Shown here piece by piece: positions 26,316-34,914 of a DNA stretch of 64,000 nucleotides (positions are counted from its first letter, which is position 1; each line of letters starts with the position of its first letter). Made by a program: the position numbers and the translations under genes. The stretch spans positions 1-64,000 of the forward strand of contig CAWICB010000010.1 of the NCBI GenBank assembly GCA_963834515.1, written 5' to 3'. The stretch comes from RYN-230 sp963834515. GTDB lineage: Bacteria > Actinomycetota > Actinomycetes > Streptosporangiales > Streptosporangiaceae. The notes below the pieces were generated by a model. The model made no database searches. It worked only from the letters and a program-made list of their open reading frames with translations, and had not been told where the DNA came from.

Positions 26316-27566
26316 ATGCCCTCTACCGGCCAGCCGGGCACCGCCGACGTCGTAGTCGTGGGCGGCGGGACGATTGGTGCCTGGTGCGCCTACTTCCTGC
26401 GCCGGGCTGGCCTGCGGGTCACGCTGATCGAGAAGGGCATGCTCGGCCAGGGTGCGAGCAGCCGGGCGGCCGGCGTCGTCCGGGCCCAGGGCGGCACGCC
26501 CGAAGCGGTTCAGCTGGCCCAGTGGTCGCAGCGCTTCTATCAGTCCCAGCGGGACGAGATCGGCATCGACTCCGGGTTCGTGGCCCAGGGATACCTGCTG
26601 CCCTGTTTCACCGAGGCCGAGGTCCCGGTGGCCCACCAGCGGATGGCCATGCAGAACTCGCTGGGCCTGGACGTCCAGTGGCTGGAACCGGACGAGGTGG
26701 ACGAGCGCAACCCTACGCTGGCCCCCGGCCAGACGCTGGGCGGCACGTTCTACGCGGCCGACGGCTACATCACCCCGCCGCGCAACGTCACCGCGTACGC
26801 GGTTGCGCTGGCCATCAGCGGGGTGGACGTGCGCGAGCGGGTCCGGTTCCGCGGTCTGCTCCGCGAGGCGGGCCGGGTTACCGGCGTGCACACCAGCGAC
26901 GGGCCGGTCCCGGCCGGCTCGGTCGTGCTGACCGGCGGGCCCAAGCTGGCCGAAGTCGGCCGGCTGGCCGGGCTGCGCATCCCGGTCGGCGGGGCCCGGC
27001 ACCAGGTGGCGGTGACCGAACCGCACCCCAGCCTGAACCCGTCCCGGGTGCCCATGGTCTTCGACCTGACCGCGGGCCTGTACTGGCGCCCCGAGGAGGG
27101 CGGCCTGCTGTTCGGCATGAGCAACCCGGAGGAGCCGCCCGGCTGGGCCCGTGAGGTGGACGAGGGCTACCTGGCCCGGATGCGGGCCCGGCTGGCCGAG
27201 CTGGTGCCGGCCACCGCGGGGCTGGGACTGCGCCGGCTGTGGGCCGCCACCATCGACTACACCCCGGACCACCTGCCGATCATCGGCCCGGCGCTCACCC
27301 CGGACGGCGGCGTGCTGCCCGGCGTGACCGTGGCCGCACCGGGCGGGGCCGGCATGATGTGGGGCCCTGGGGTAGCCCGGGCCGCCGCCGACCTGGTGCT
27401 GTCCGGCCGGTCCGATGTGGTGGACACGGCCGGCCTGGGCCTGGACCGGTTCGACGAGCACGGCCACAGCAAGCTGGCCGCCGATCCGATCGCGCTGCCG
27501 TTCCCGGAACAGGCCTACCTGGACCCGGCGCCCGGCGAATCGTCAGGCACGCTGACCATCCCGTAA
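26316..27566 (+). CDS. DAO-type FAD-dependent amine/amino-acid oxidase, copy 1
   Basis: A 416-residue flavoprotein of the D-amino-acid oxidase/sarcosine oxidase superfamily. The N-terminal dinucleotide fold is VVVVGGGTIGAWCAYFLRRAGL with an acidic strand end (VTLIEKG). SSRAAGVVRAQGG is the flavin-contact region, and the C-terminal FAD block is YTPDHLPIIGPALTPDG followed by VTVAAPGGAGMMWGPGVARAAADL. It would oxidise a secondary or tertiary amine, producing imine and H2O2. Start ATG 26316 (GTG 26310 is also possible). A cupin gene follows 68 bp downstream. It is the probable partner of Rieske copy 1 in demethylation; the exact substrate is unknown. Confidence 0.85.
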   Translation: MPSTGQPGTADVVVVGGGTIGAWCAYFLRRAGLRVTLIEKGMLGQGASSRAAGVVRAQGGTPEAVQLAQWSQRFYQSQRDEIGIDSGFVAQGYLLPCFTEAEVPVAHQRMAMQNSLGLDVQWLEPDEVDERNPTLAPGQTLGGTFYAADGYITPPRNVTAYAVALAISGVDVRERVRFRGLLREAGRVTGVHTSDGPVPAGSVVLTGGPKLAEVGRLAGLRIPVGGARHQVAVTEPHPSLNPSRVPMVFDLTAGLYWRPEEGGLLFGMSNPEEPPGWAREVDEGYLARMRARLAELVPATAGLGLRRLWAATIDYTPDHLPIIGPALTPDGGVLPGVTVAAPGGAGMMWGPGVARAAADLVLSGRSDVVDTAGLGLDRFDEHGHSKLAADPIALPFPEQAYLDPAPGESSGTLTIP

Positions 27567-27634
27567 CCCAACCATCACCCACGCAGCCCGCCGGCTCAGT
27601 CACGAGCCGGCTACCGAGAGGACCGAGCCGCACC

Positions 27635-27988
27635 ATGACCGAAACCACCCCGGTTACCCCGTTCCTGTCCGCCGCCGCGCTCCACGGGGAGCTGGAGGAC
27701 TGGGGCCCACTCGCGGAGGCCACTGGTGAGCCGATGCACACCTCGGGCGTCACCACCTGGGCCGACGGCGACCTGGAGGTGGGCGTCTGGGAGTGCACCC
27801 CGGGCCCGTCCTACTGGAAGCTCGAGACCAACGAGGCCATCCACATCGTGTCGGGCCGGATGACGTGCACCCCGGACGGCGGCGAGCCGCAGGACATCGG
27901 CGCCGGCGACAGCGCAGTGTTCCCCCGCGGCTGGGCCGGCACGTGGCAGATCCACGAGACCATCCGCAAGCTCTACGTTCTTTTCTGA
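27635..27988 (+). CDS. Cupin domain protein (DUF861-like)
   Basis: A 117-residue single-domain cupin with ATG 27635. The conserved pattern is VGVWECTPGPSYWKLETNEAIHIVSGRM (motif 1), GAGDSAVFPRGWAGTWQIHETIRKLYV (motif 2), typical of the cupin_3/DUF861 group, whose characterised members bind small metabolites or metals. It lies in the same direction as, and close behind, the DAO-type oxidase, so a role in the same pathway is likely but not proven. Confidence 0.78.
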   Translation: MTETTPVTPFLSAAALHGELEDWGPLAEATGEPMHTSGVTTWADGDLEVGVWECTPGPSYWKLETNEAIHIVSGRMTCTPDGGEPQDIGAGDSAVFPRGWAGTWQIHETIRKLYVLF

Positions 27989-28042
27989 ACGCCACGGCCG
28001 CGTAACGTTCCCGGGACGGTCCGGGGCGTAGCGTGGTGAGCC

Positions 28043-29302
28043 ATGGCGGCGGGGCAACGTGGTGCCGGGTACGCGCTGCCGGACGGCCTGAACCACTGGC
28101 GTGGCCGGCTGTCCGCAGCCACCCCGGCCACTGTGGCGGCCTGGCTGGTACTGGCCGGGTACGTGGCCTGCCTGTCGCTGCTGTACCTGACGGGCGACTA
28201 CACCCAGGCTGGCTACGGGGCCGGCGGCACCGTGGCCGGCCTGGTCTGCCTGGCCGTCGGGGTCCTGGTGGCGAGCCGCCAGCCGGGCAACCCGGCCGGC
28301 TGGCTGCTGCTCGGCTGGGCGTTCCTGATCCCGGCGTGTGGCCTGGTGACGCTGTACGCGGTGGCCGACTACCGGGGGCACCACGGCACGCTGCCCCTCG
28401 GCGCGGCCGCGCTGCTGCTGGAACCGGCTCAGTTCCTCATCGCCGTGCTGGCCGGGCTGGTCGTAGTGCTGTTCCCGGACGGGACGCTGCCGTCCCGGCG
28501 CTGGCGCTGGGCGGTGGCCGTGTTCCTGGCCGCGGCGGCGGTGTTCCTCGCGCACCTGGTGCTCGGCCAGGCCCAGGCCATCGGCCGGCCGCCGGTCCGG
28601 GTGGACCTGGCGGGCAGCCCACTGGGGCCAGGCCCGGCCCCGGGCGGCGCGGCGGGCCTGCTGGCGCTGGCCGGGCCGCTGGCCGGCTGGCTGGCGGTCA
28701 TCCTGCTGCTGGTCTTCACCGGCCGCCAGGCGGCCAGCTACACCCGGGCCACCGGGAACCGCCGCCAGCAGCTGAAGTGGCTCATCACCGGTGCGGTCAG
28801 CTGCGTGCTGGCCACCGCGGTCACCGTGGCGTCCGGCACCAGTTACGCCCCAGCGGCCCGGGTCATCCAGGACGCCGCCGACCTCGGCGCGGCCGCGCTG
28901 CCGGTGGGCATCGGCATCGGGATCGTGAAGTACCGGCTCTACGACATCGACCGGATCATCAGCCGGACGCTGGCCTACACCATCCTCACCGGCCTGCTGG
29001 CCGGCCTGTACACGGGCCTGGTGCTGCTCGTCTCCTGGGCGGTGCCGCGCTCGTCGGCGGTGGCCGTGGCCGCCGCTACGCTGGTCGTGGCGGCACTGTT
29101 CAGCCCGCTGCGGCGGCGCATCCAGCGGCTGGTGGACCGCCGTTTCAACCGGGCCCGCTACGACGCCGACGCGGCCGTGGCCGCGTTCGCCGCCCGGCTC
29201 CAGGACGCCGTCGATCTGGATACCATCCGGGCCGACCTGCTAGCCGTGGTCCAGCACACCCTGGAACCCGCGCACGCGGGCGTCTGGCTCACCCGCCCGT
29301 AG
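28043..29302 (+). CDS. Membrane sensor-like protein without a kinase domain
   Basis: A 419-residue protein with about ten hydrophobic helices, including LVLAGYVACLSLLYLTGDY and FLIAVLAGLVVVLFPDGTLP. It continues with GIVKYRLYDIDRIISRTLAYTIL, a segment typical of the N-terminal sensing region of actinomycete NarL-type histidine kinases. It ends at RFNRARYDADAAVAAFAARLQDAVDLDTI ... HAGVWLTRP, exactly where the dimerisation and ATPase domains normally begin, followed by TAG. No response regulator is adjacent. A stand-alone version of the sensor module. Confidence 0.7.
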   Translation: MAAGQRGAGYALPDGLNHWRGRLSAATPATVAAWLVLAGYVACLSLLYLTGDYTQAGYGAGGTVAGLVCLAVGVLVASRQPGNPAGWLLLGWAFLIPACGLVTLYAVADYRGHHGTLPLGAAALLLEPAQFLIAVLAGLVVVLFPDGTLPSRRWRWAVAVFLAAAAVFLAHLVLGQAQAIGRPPVRVDLAGSPLGPGPAPGGAAGLLALAGPLAGWLAVILLLVFTGRQAASYTRATGNRRQQLKWLITGAVSCVLATAVTVASGTSYAPAARVIQDAADLGAAALPVGIGIGIVKYRLYDIDRIISRTLAYTILTGLLAGLYTGLVLLVSWAVPRSSAVAVAAATLVVAALFSPLRRRIQRLVDRRFNRARYDADAAVAAFAARLQDAVDLDTIRADLLAVVQHTLEPAHAGVWLTRP

Positions 29303-29327
29303 TGGTTCAGCACCGGCGCCGGAACCG

Positions 29328-31283
29328 TCACCACGGTCCGCGGGGGAAACGGCGGGCCCACTCCCGGGCCCGGACCAGCTGGCCGTCGCAGCGCAGTTCC
29401 CGGCGGAACCGGTAGTGCAGCGCGGCCCCGTCCCCAGCCAGGTCGAGCGTGGACGAGGCGGTCAGCAGCCGGCCGGGCAGGTGGATCTCGGTCCGGGCTT
29501 CACCGCGGGCCCGGGCCCCGGCCGGGTCCGCGTCGTTCACCTCGTACCGCAGGTACTCCTCGTCGGCCATCCGGCCCCACGGGAAGTCCGTGCCCGACGC
29601 GCCCCGCCAGGACACCGCGGCCGTGCCGTCCTCGTCCCGCTCGACCAGCCAGCGCACCGGCAGGATGCCACCCCAGGGCCGGACCCCGTCCGGATAGCAG
29701 GGCGGCCCGGGCACCGGGAACTCGGGCCCGGCCGGTTCCGCGCCCGGGCCGGCCGCCGCCGGGACCACCGGCAGCATGATGGCCGTCTGGCCGGGACCGA
29801 CGTCGATCATGGTGGTGGCCCGGGCCGGGGCCGGGGTCGGCCAGATCATCGGCCACAGGGCGTTGCTGATGGCCAGCCTGATCCGGTGCCCAGCCGGGAA
29901 CACCCACGACGTGGCGTGCAGCTCGATCGGCCGGACCCGGTCGGTGGTATGCACCAGGTCCCGCAGCGGGTCCGGGCCGCTGCCCCGCCCGGCCCCGGTG
30001 ACCAGCGTGCAGGTACCGTCCGGGGCCACGTCGCAGAGCCGGGCGAACCAGTGCAGTGCCGCGCCGTCGGCCCGGCCGTGCACGTCGACCCAGGGTGAGC
30101 CGAGGATCTCGGTGTCCGCGGGCAGTGGCGCGGAGTCGAACGTGAGGCTCCACGCATCCGCCGCACGCTGGTCGGGGGTGAGTTCCCCCCACCAGTGCCC
30201 GGCCGCCACCCCGGCCGACGGCACGTAGCGCAGCTGCCGGGTGCCCGGCTCCGGCGGATCCAGGGCCAGCGAGCCGGACGCCCCGCAGAACCAGCGTTCC
30301 CACCGGGTCCGGTCCGGTGGCAGCGCGGTCTCCCGCCGCCACCGGCCGGGGATCTCGGCCAGCCCGGTGTCCGGCGGATGCCAGTGCCGGACGAACACGG
30401 TGACCGGCGGCTCGGTCATGATCCCGGTGTCGATGCCCTTCAGCCAGTGATCCCACCAGCGCACCGCATCCGCCCGCCACTCGATGGCCGGGCCGGGCAC
30501 CGCGTCGTGCGGGAAGGCATGGTTCCACGGGCCGATCAGCGCTTTCACCGGGGCCGGGACGTGGGCCAGCATCCGGGGCACCGAGTCCCGGTAGCCGTCG
30601 TACCAGCCGCCGATCAGGAACGCCGGGATGGTGAGCCGGCCGTAATCCGGGCGCAGCGAGCCGCGCCGCCAGAACGGGCCGTCCCGCGGCTGCCCCAGGA
30701 CGCTGATCAGCCACGGCTCGGTGTCCACCCGGGCCAGCGCCGCCTCGTCCAGCGGGAAGTCCGGGGCGGGCGGCAGCATGTTCAGGTGGTCGATCATCAG
30801 GGCGTACTCGTCCAGGTGCGGCAGCCCGTCGATGTAGTGCACATCGTCATGGAACAGGTCGTCGGAGGCGTCCACCGCGATGATTGCCTTGAGCGCGGGC
30901 GGCCGCCGCAGCGCCACCTGGATCGCGTTGAAGCCACCCCAGGAGATGCCCCACATGCCGACCGCGCCGGTGCACCAGGGCTGGGCGGCCAGCCAGGCGA
31001 TGACCACCTCGGCGTCCTGCTGCTCGGTCTCGGTGTACTCGCCCGCGGGCAGCGTGCCGCCGCTGCGGCCGGTACCACGGATGTCCACCCGGGCCCCGGC
31101 GTAGCCGCGCCCGGCCAGGTAGCTGTACAGGTCATGGTCGCGGGCCAGCATCGCGTCGTCCTTGCGGTACGGCAGGTACTCCAGCAGTGCGGGCACCGGC
31201 GGGCCCGGGTCGTCCGGCAGGTAAAGGGTGGCCGCCAGGGCGGCCCCGTCGGGCAGCGGGATGACCGCCCGCTCGGTTCTCAC
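29328..31283 (-). CDS. CocE/NonD family serine hydrolase
   Basis: A 651-residue alpha/beta hydrolase of the X-Pro dipeptidyl-peptidase/cocaine esterase type. The nucleophile Ser114 is in WGISWGG, the acid is in IGGWYDGYRDS, and the histidine in GPWNHAFP. A C-terminal jelly-roll domain follows (LTFDSAPLPADTEILGSPWVDVHG, then TSWVFPAGHRIRLAISNALWP). GTG 31283 overlaps the stop of the upstream tetR gene (GTGA), so the pair is an operon divergent from the oxidoreductase operon. It could release an amine from an ester or amide for the downstream oxidases; this is inference. Confidence 0.87.
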   Translation of the reverse strand: MRTERAVIPLPDGAALAATLYLPDDPGPPVPALLEYLPYRKDDAMLARDHDLYSYLAGRGYAGARVDIRGTGRSGGTLPAGEYTETEQQDAEVVIAWLAAQPWCTGAVGMWGISWGGFNAIQVALRRPPALKAIIAVDASDDLFHDDVHYIDGLPHLDEYALMIDHLNMLPPAPDFPLDEAALARVDTEPWLISVLGQPRDGPFWRRGSLRPDYGRLTIPAFLIGGWYDGYRDSVPRMLAHVPAPVKALIGPWNHAFPHDAVPGPAIEWRADAVRWWDHWLKGIDTGIMTEPPVTVFVRHWHPPDTGLAEIPGRWRRETALPPDRTRWERWFCGASGSLALDPPEPGTRQLRYVPSAGVAAGHWWGELTPDQRAADAWSLTFDSAPLPADTEILGSPWVDVHGRADGAALHWFARLCDVAPDGTCTLVTGAGRGSGPDPLRDLVHTTDRVRPIELHATSWVFPAGHRIRLAISNALWPMIWPTPAPARATTMIDVGPGQTAIMLPVVPAAAGPGAEPAGPEFPVPGPPCYPDGVRPWGGILPVRWLVERDEDGTAAVSWRGASGTDFPWGRMADEEYLRYEVNDADPAGARARGEARTEIHLPGRLLTASSTLDLAGDGAALHYRFRRELRCDGQLVRAREWARRFPRGPW

Positions 31284-31960
31284 CGCGCCCCCACCGCGCC
31301 GCGCAGCAGCTCGATGAACTCGCGGACCCGCAGCTCGCGAACGTCCGGTGGCTGGGTGTGGTAGCCGAACAGGCCCGGGTCGAGTTCCTCGGTCACGATC
31401 GCGTCCTGGCACCGGTCCATCAGCCAGTCCACCATCGAAACGATCATCCGCGGGTCGATGTCGCCGCGCACCTCGCCGCGCTCGATGCCGAACCGCACGA
31501 ACGCCCGGGTGCCGTACGGGTCGTCACGGAGCAGGAACTGGTTGATCTCCCGGCGCAGCTGCAGGCCGGCACAGTAGTTGCCGATCAGGGTGACCCGGTA
31601 CGGGATCCAGTCCTCGTGGATCAGGTGCGGGGTGCGCTGGATCCAGTAGCTGATGACCGCGAAGAAGCCCTGCTCGCACACCTCGGGCGGGGCGGCCAGA
31701 TACGGCTGGAAGGACCGGGCCGCGGCCTGGTAGGCGGCCAGGAACAGGCCTGCCTTGGTCTCGAAGTAGCCGAACACCGCGCCCTTGGACACCCCGGCCG
31801 CGGCCGCGATCTCCTCCATCCGGGCCGCCTCGTAACCGTGGGTGGCGAAGTGCTCCATGGCCACCTCGACGATCCGCTGCTGCCTGGCCCGCTGCCGCTC
31901 CGGCGCGCGCCGCAGCGCCCGGCCGCGGGGCAGCTCCGCAATTGCTTGACCGCTGGTCAT
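31280..31960 (-). CDS. TetR family regulator of module 2
   Basis: A 226-residue repressor-type protein. The N-terminal helix-turn-helix is RIVEVAMEHFATHGYEAARMEEIAAAAGVSKGAVFGYFETKAGLF, which fits TetR closely; the rest is an all-helical ligand-binding and dimer domain. ATG 31960 is overlapped by the palindrome TGACCGCTGGTCA (31947-31959), with a second copy of the same design in front of the divergent oxidoreductase operon. That arrangement points to autorepression plus repression of the catabolic operon. It is co-transcribed with the CocE hydrolase. Confidence 0.92.
   Translation of the reverse strand: MTSGQAIAELPRGRALRRAPERQRARQQRIVEVAMEHFATHGYEAARMEEIAAAAGVSKGAVFGYFETKAGLFLAAYQAAARSFQPYLAAPPEVCEQGFFAVISYWIQRTPHLIHEDWIPYRVTLIGNYCAGLQLRREINQFLLRDDPYGTRAFVRFGIERGEVRGDIDPRMIVSMVDWLMDRCQDAIVTEELDPGLFGYHTQPPDVRELRVREFIELLRGAVGAR
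31947..31959. promoter_or_regulatory. TetR operator, module 2 site 1
   Basis: TGACC-GCT-GGTCA, a 13-bp palindrome overlapping the ATG of the tetR gene. It has the same half-sites as the site at 32047-32059. Confidence 0.65.
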
Positions 31961-31991
31961 ATTCTGACCCGTCTCTGATCAGCCCAGATTG

Positions 31992-32021
31992 TTGACACCT
32001 TCCAGGGCATCTAACCATACT
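31992..32021 (+). promoter_or_regulatory. Sigma-70-type promoter for the module 2 oxidoreductase operon
   Basis: TTGACA (31992-31997), an 18-bp spacer, then CATACT (32016-32021). Transcription would begin near 32028, just before the operator at 32047-32059 and the GGGGAG ribosome-binding site of the first gene. Confidence 0.6.
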
Positions 32022-32046
32022 CGTGAACATCGCGCCGACTTAGAAG

Positions 32047-32059
32047 TGACCATAGGTCA
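32047..32059. promoter_or_regulatory. TetR operator, module 2 site 2
   Basis: TGACC-ATA-GGTCA, about 20 bases downstream of the predicted transcription start and 15 bases before the GTG of the first oxidoreductase gene. It pairs with the site at 31947-31959. Confidence 0.65.
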
Positions 32060-32074
32060 GATAGGGGAGCGGCT

Positions 32075-33700
32075 GTGACCAGCCCCGGAACCCCGGCGCC
32101 GCGCTGGGACGTCATCGTGGTCGGCGCGGGCCACAACGGGCTGACCGCCGGGGCGCTGCTGGCCCGGGCCGGCCTGGCCACGCTGGTCGTCGAGACCCGG
32201 GACGTGATCGGTGGCTGCTGCGTGACCGAGGAGATCGCGGCCGGCTGCCGGGCCTCCACCACCTCCTATATCGCCAGCATGCTGCGGCCCGAGGTGATCC
32301 GGGCCCTGGACCTCGGACGGCACGGGCTGCGCATGGTGCCGTGCGAGCCGGCCCTGCAGGTGGCCCTGGACGGGGGTGAGGTGGTGGCCGACTGGGCCGA
32401 CCCGGCCCGCACCGCGGCCGGCCTGGCCCGGTATTCCCCAGCCGACGCGCGGGCCTACCAGGCCGTGCACGCCGAGCTGCGCGAGCTGGCCGCCCGGCTG
32501 CAGCCGCTGTTCACCGAGCTGCCCCCGGACACCCGGGCCGGGCGGCTGCGCGGGCTGGGTGAGGCGGTGCGGCTCGGGCGGCACCTGCGCGGGCTGCGCG
32601 GCACCGACATCGAGGGGCTGACCCGGATGCTGACCGGCAGTCTCGGCCAGTTCATCGACACCCGCTTCGAGTCCCGGCAGGCCAAGGCGCTGCTGCTGGC
32701 CAACAACCTGTACGGCAAGCACGGCGGCCCGTACCAGCCGGGCAGCCTGATCGGGTTGCTGTTCCACCTGCTGACCGGCGGCGACGACGCGGTCCAGGGG
32801 TTCTTCGGGCATGTGCTGGGCGGGATGGGCGCCATCACCCAGGCCATCGCCGCGGCCGGCCGCGGGCACGGCCTGCAGATCCGCACTGGTGCGCCGGTGG
32901 CCCGGATCGCGGTCACCGGCGGCGTGGTGTCCGGGGTCATCCTGGCCGACGGCACCGAGCTGGCGGCCGGCACGGTGCTGTCCGGCGCCGACCCCAAGCG
33001 CACGTTCCTGCAGCTGGTAGACAAGGCCGAGCTGCCGGAGGACTTCCGGGCCGCGGTGGCCGGGATCAAGATGGACGGCCCGTGCGCCAAGGTCAACCTG
33101 GTGCTGGACGCCGAGCCCCAGGTGCGGGGCATGCCCGCGGAGGCGGGCCCGGGGCAGCGGGCGCTGTTCACCTTGCCGCCTGACCTGGCCGTGGCCGACG
33201 CCTGCTACGACCGGGCCAAGCGCGGCGAGCTGGCCGGCGCCGACGAACTGTTCGTCGACTGCGTGGTCGCGTCGGCGGTGGATCCGTCGCTGGCCCCCGC
33301 GGGGCGGCACATCATGACCTGCTTCGTGCAGTACGTCCCGTACCGGCTGGCCGAGGGCAGCTGGGACACCAGGCGGGACGAGCTGGGTGACCGGGTGCTG
33401 GCCCGGATCGGCCGGTTCGCGCCGAACGTGCCCGGTGCGGTGCTGGCCCGCCAGGTGCTGACCCCGGCCGACCTGGAACGGACCTACCAGCTCACCGAGG
33501 GCAACATCTTCCACGGCGACATCCAGCCGGACCAGCTGTTCCACATGCGCCCGGTGCCCGGCTGGGCGCGGTACGCCACCCCGGTGCGCGGGCTGTACCT
33601 GTGCGGGGCCGGGGCGCATCCGGGCGGCGGGGTGACCGGTGCGCCCGGCTACAACGCCGCCCACCGGGTGCTGGCCGACCTGAAGCGGCGGTCCCGGTGA
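32075..33700 (+). CDS. PYROXD2-like FAD-dependent oxidoreductase, copy A
   Basis: A 541-residue flavoprotein of the phytoene desaturase/amine oxidase superfamily, on the PYROXD2-like branch rather than carotenoid biosynthesis. The N-terminal FAD fold is VIVVGAGHNGLTAGALLARAGL, then LVVETRDVIGGCC. The C-terminal FAD block is FHGDIQPDQLFHMRPVPG, then GLYLCGAGAHPGGGVTGAPGYNAA. No carotenoid genes are present. GTG 32075 has GGGGAG upstream. First gene of a four-gene operon; its stop overlaps the next start (GTGA). Probably oxidises a C-N or C-C bond of an unknown amine-derived substrate. Confidence 0.85.
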   Translation: MTSPGTPAPRWDVIVVGAGHNGLTAGALLARAGLATLVVETRDVIGGCCVTEEIAAGCRASTTSYIASMLRPEVIRALDLGRHGLRMVPCEPALQVALDGGEVVADWADPARTAAGLARYSPADARAYQAVHAELRELAARLQPLFTELPPDTRAGRLRGLGEAVRLGRHLRGLRGTDIEGLTRMLTGSLGQFIDTRFESRQAKALLLANNLYGKHGGPYQPGSLIGLLFHLLTGGDDAVQGFFGHVLGGMGAITQAIAAAGRGHGLQIRTGAPVARIAVTGGVVSGVILADGTELAAGTVLSGADPKRTFLQLVDKAELPEDFRAAVAGIKMDGPCAKVNLVLDAEPQVRGMPAEAGPGQRALFTLPPDLAVADACYDRAKRGELAGADELFVDCVVASAVDPSLAPAGRHIMTCFVQYVPYRLAEGSWDTRRDELGDRVLARIGRFAPNVPGAVLARQVLTPADLERTYQLTEGNIFHGDIQPDQLFHMRPVPGWARYATPVRGLYLCGAGAHPGGGVTGAPGYNAAHRVLADLKRRSR

Positions 33701-34899
33701 CCGGCCAGCCCGGCGCGGGCACCGTCATCGTCGGGGCCGGGGTCATCGGGGCCTCGATCGCCTTCCAGCTGGCCCGGCTGGGCGCCGCCGACGTGCTCGT
33801 GCTGGACCGGGACACCGCCGGGGCCGGGATGAGCAGCCGGTCCTCGGCCCTGGTCCGGATGCACTACACGTTCCCGCCCGAGGTGGCGCTGGCGGTCCGC
33901 AGTGAGCGCATGCTGGCCGCCTGGCCGGAGCTGACCGGGGCCCCGCCGGTGCTGCGGCGCACCGGGTTCGCCCGGATCGTGCGGCCCGGTGAGGAAGACG
34001 CCCTGGCGGCCAACGTGGCCATGCAGCGCCGCTGCGGCGCGCTGGCCGAGGTCATCGACGCGGCCACGCTGGCCCGGCTGGCGCCCGGGCTGCGCACGGA
34101 CGACCTGACCCGGGTGGCGTGGGAGCCCGGGGGCGGGTACGGGGACGGCGCCGTGGTGGCCGGGGACCTGCTGGCCGCGGCCCGGGAGCGCGGCGTGCGG
34201 TACCGTCCGCGCACCCCGGTCACTGCGCTGCTCCACCCGGGGGGCCGGGTGACCGGCGTGCTGACCCCGGATGGCCCGGTCCCGGCCGGGACGGTGGTGC
34301 TGGCCGCTGGGGTGTGGTCCCCGCCGCTGCTGCGCGCCGCCGGGGCCCGGCTGCCGATCGAGACCGAGCTGCACCATGTGGCCGTGCTCAGCCACCTGCC
34401 CGGCCGCGGTGCCCCGGTGGCCTGCATCGACTCGACCACGCAGACCTACTTCCGGCCCGAGGCCGGGGGGCGGATGACGCTGGTGGGCAGCTTCACCGGG
34501 CCACGCGGCGTGGACCCGGACGCCGCCCTGGCCTCCAGTGCGGGGCTGGCCGCCGGCGCGCTGGGCGGCGGCGACGATGGGCTGGCCGGCCTGGTCGGGG
34601 CGGCGGCGCACCGGGTGCCCGCGCTGGCCGAGGCCGGCCTCGGCCACGCCGTCACCGGGGTCTACGACATGACCCCGGACGCCAGGCCGATGCTGGGTGC
34701 GGTCCCCGGCCTGCCCGGGCTCATCCTGGCCGCCGGGTTCTCCGGCACCGGGTTCAAGATCTCGCCCGCGGTCGGTGAGGCCGTCGCCGAGCTGATCACC
34801 ACCGGCCGGGCCCAGCACGTGGACATCGGGCCGTTCCGGCCGGGCCGGTTCGCCGAGGGCCAGCCGGTAGTGGCCCCGTTCCCGTACTCGGACGACTGA
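33697..34899 (+). CDS. DAO-type FAD-dependent amine/amino-acid oxidase, copy 2
   Basis: A 400-residue sarcosine-oxidase-like flavoprotein. The FAD fold is TVIVGAGVIGASIAFQLARLG with VLVLDRD at the second strand end, then GMSSRSSALVRMHYTFP. The C-terminal block is MTPDARPMLGAVPGLPGLILAAGFSGTGFKISPAVGEAVAELI, which is classical for this superfamily. GTG 33697 overlaps the preceding stop, so it is translationally coupled to copy A. The Rieske gene follows 15 bp downstream. The pairing of Rieske oxygenase and DAO oxidase mirrors module 1. Confidence 0.88.
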   Translation: MTGQPGAGTVIVGAGVIGASIAFQLARLGAADVLVLDRDTAGAGMSSRSSALVRMHYTFPPEVALAVRSERMLAAWPELTGAPPVLRRTGFARIVRPGEEDALAANVAMQRRCGALAEVIDAATLARLAPGLRTDDLTRVAWEPGGGYGDGAVVAGDLLAAARERGVRYRPRTPVTALLHPGGRVTGVLTPDGPVPAGTVVLAAGVWSPPLLRAAGARLPIETELHHVAVLSHLPGRGAPVACIDSTTQTYFRPEAGGRMTLVGSFTGPRGVDPDAALASSAGLAAGALGGGDDGLAGLVGAAAHRVPALAEAGLGHAVTGVYDMTPDARPMLGAVPGLPGLILAAGFSGTGFKISPAVGEAVAELITTGRAQHVDIGPFRPGRFAEGQPVVAPFPYSDD

Positions 34900-34914
34900 C
34901 CGAGGAGCAGGCCG

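Noticed and set aside
32075..33700. Carotenoid biosynthesis (phytoene desaturase) gene
   Set aside because: The FAD fold is shared, but no phytoene synthase, cyclase or isoprenoid gene is nearby and the context is amine catabolism; the sequence pattern fits PYROXD2-like proteins better.
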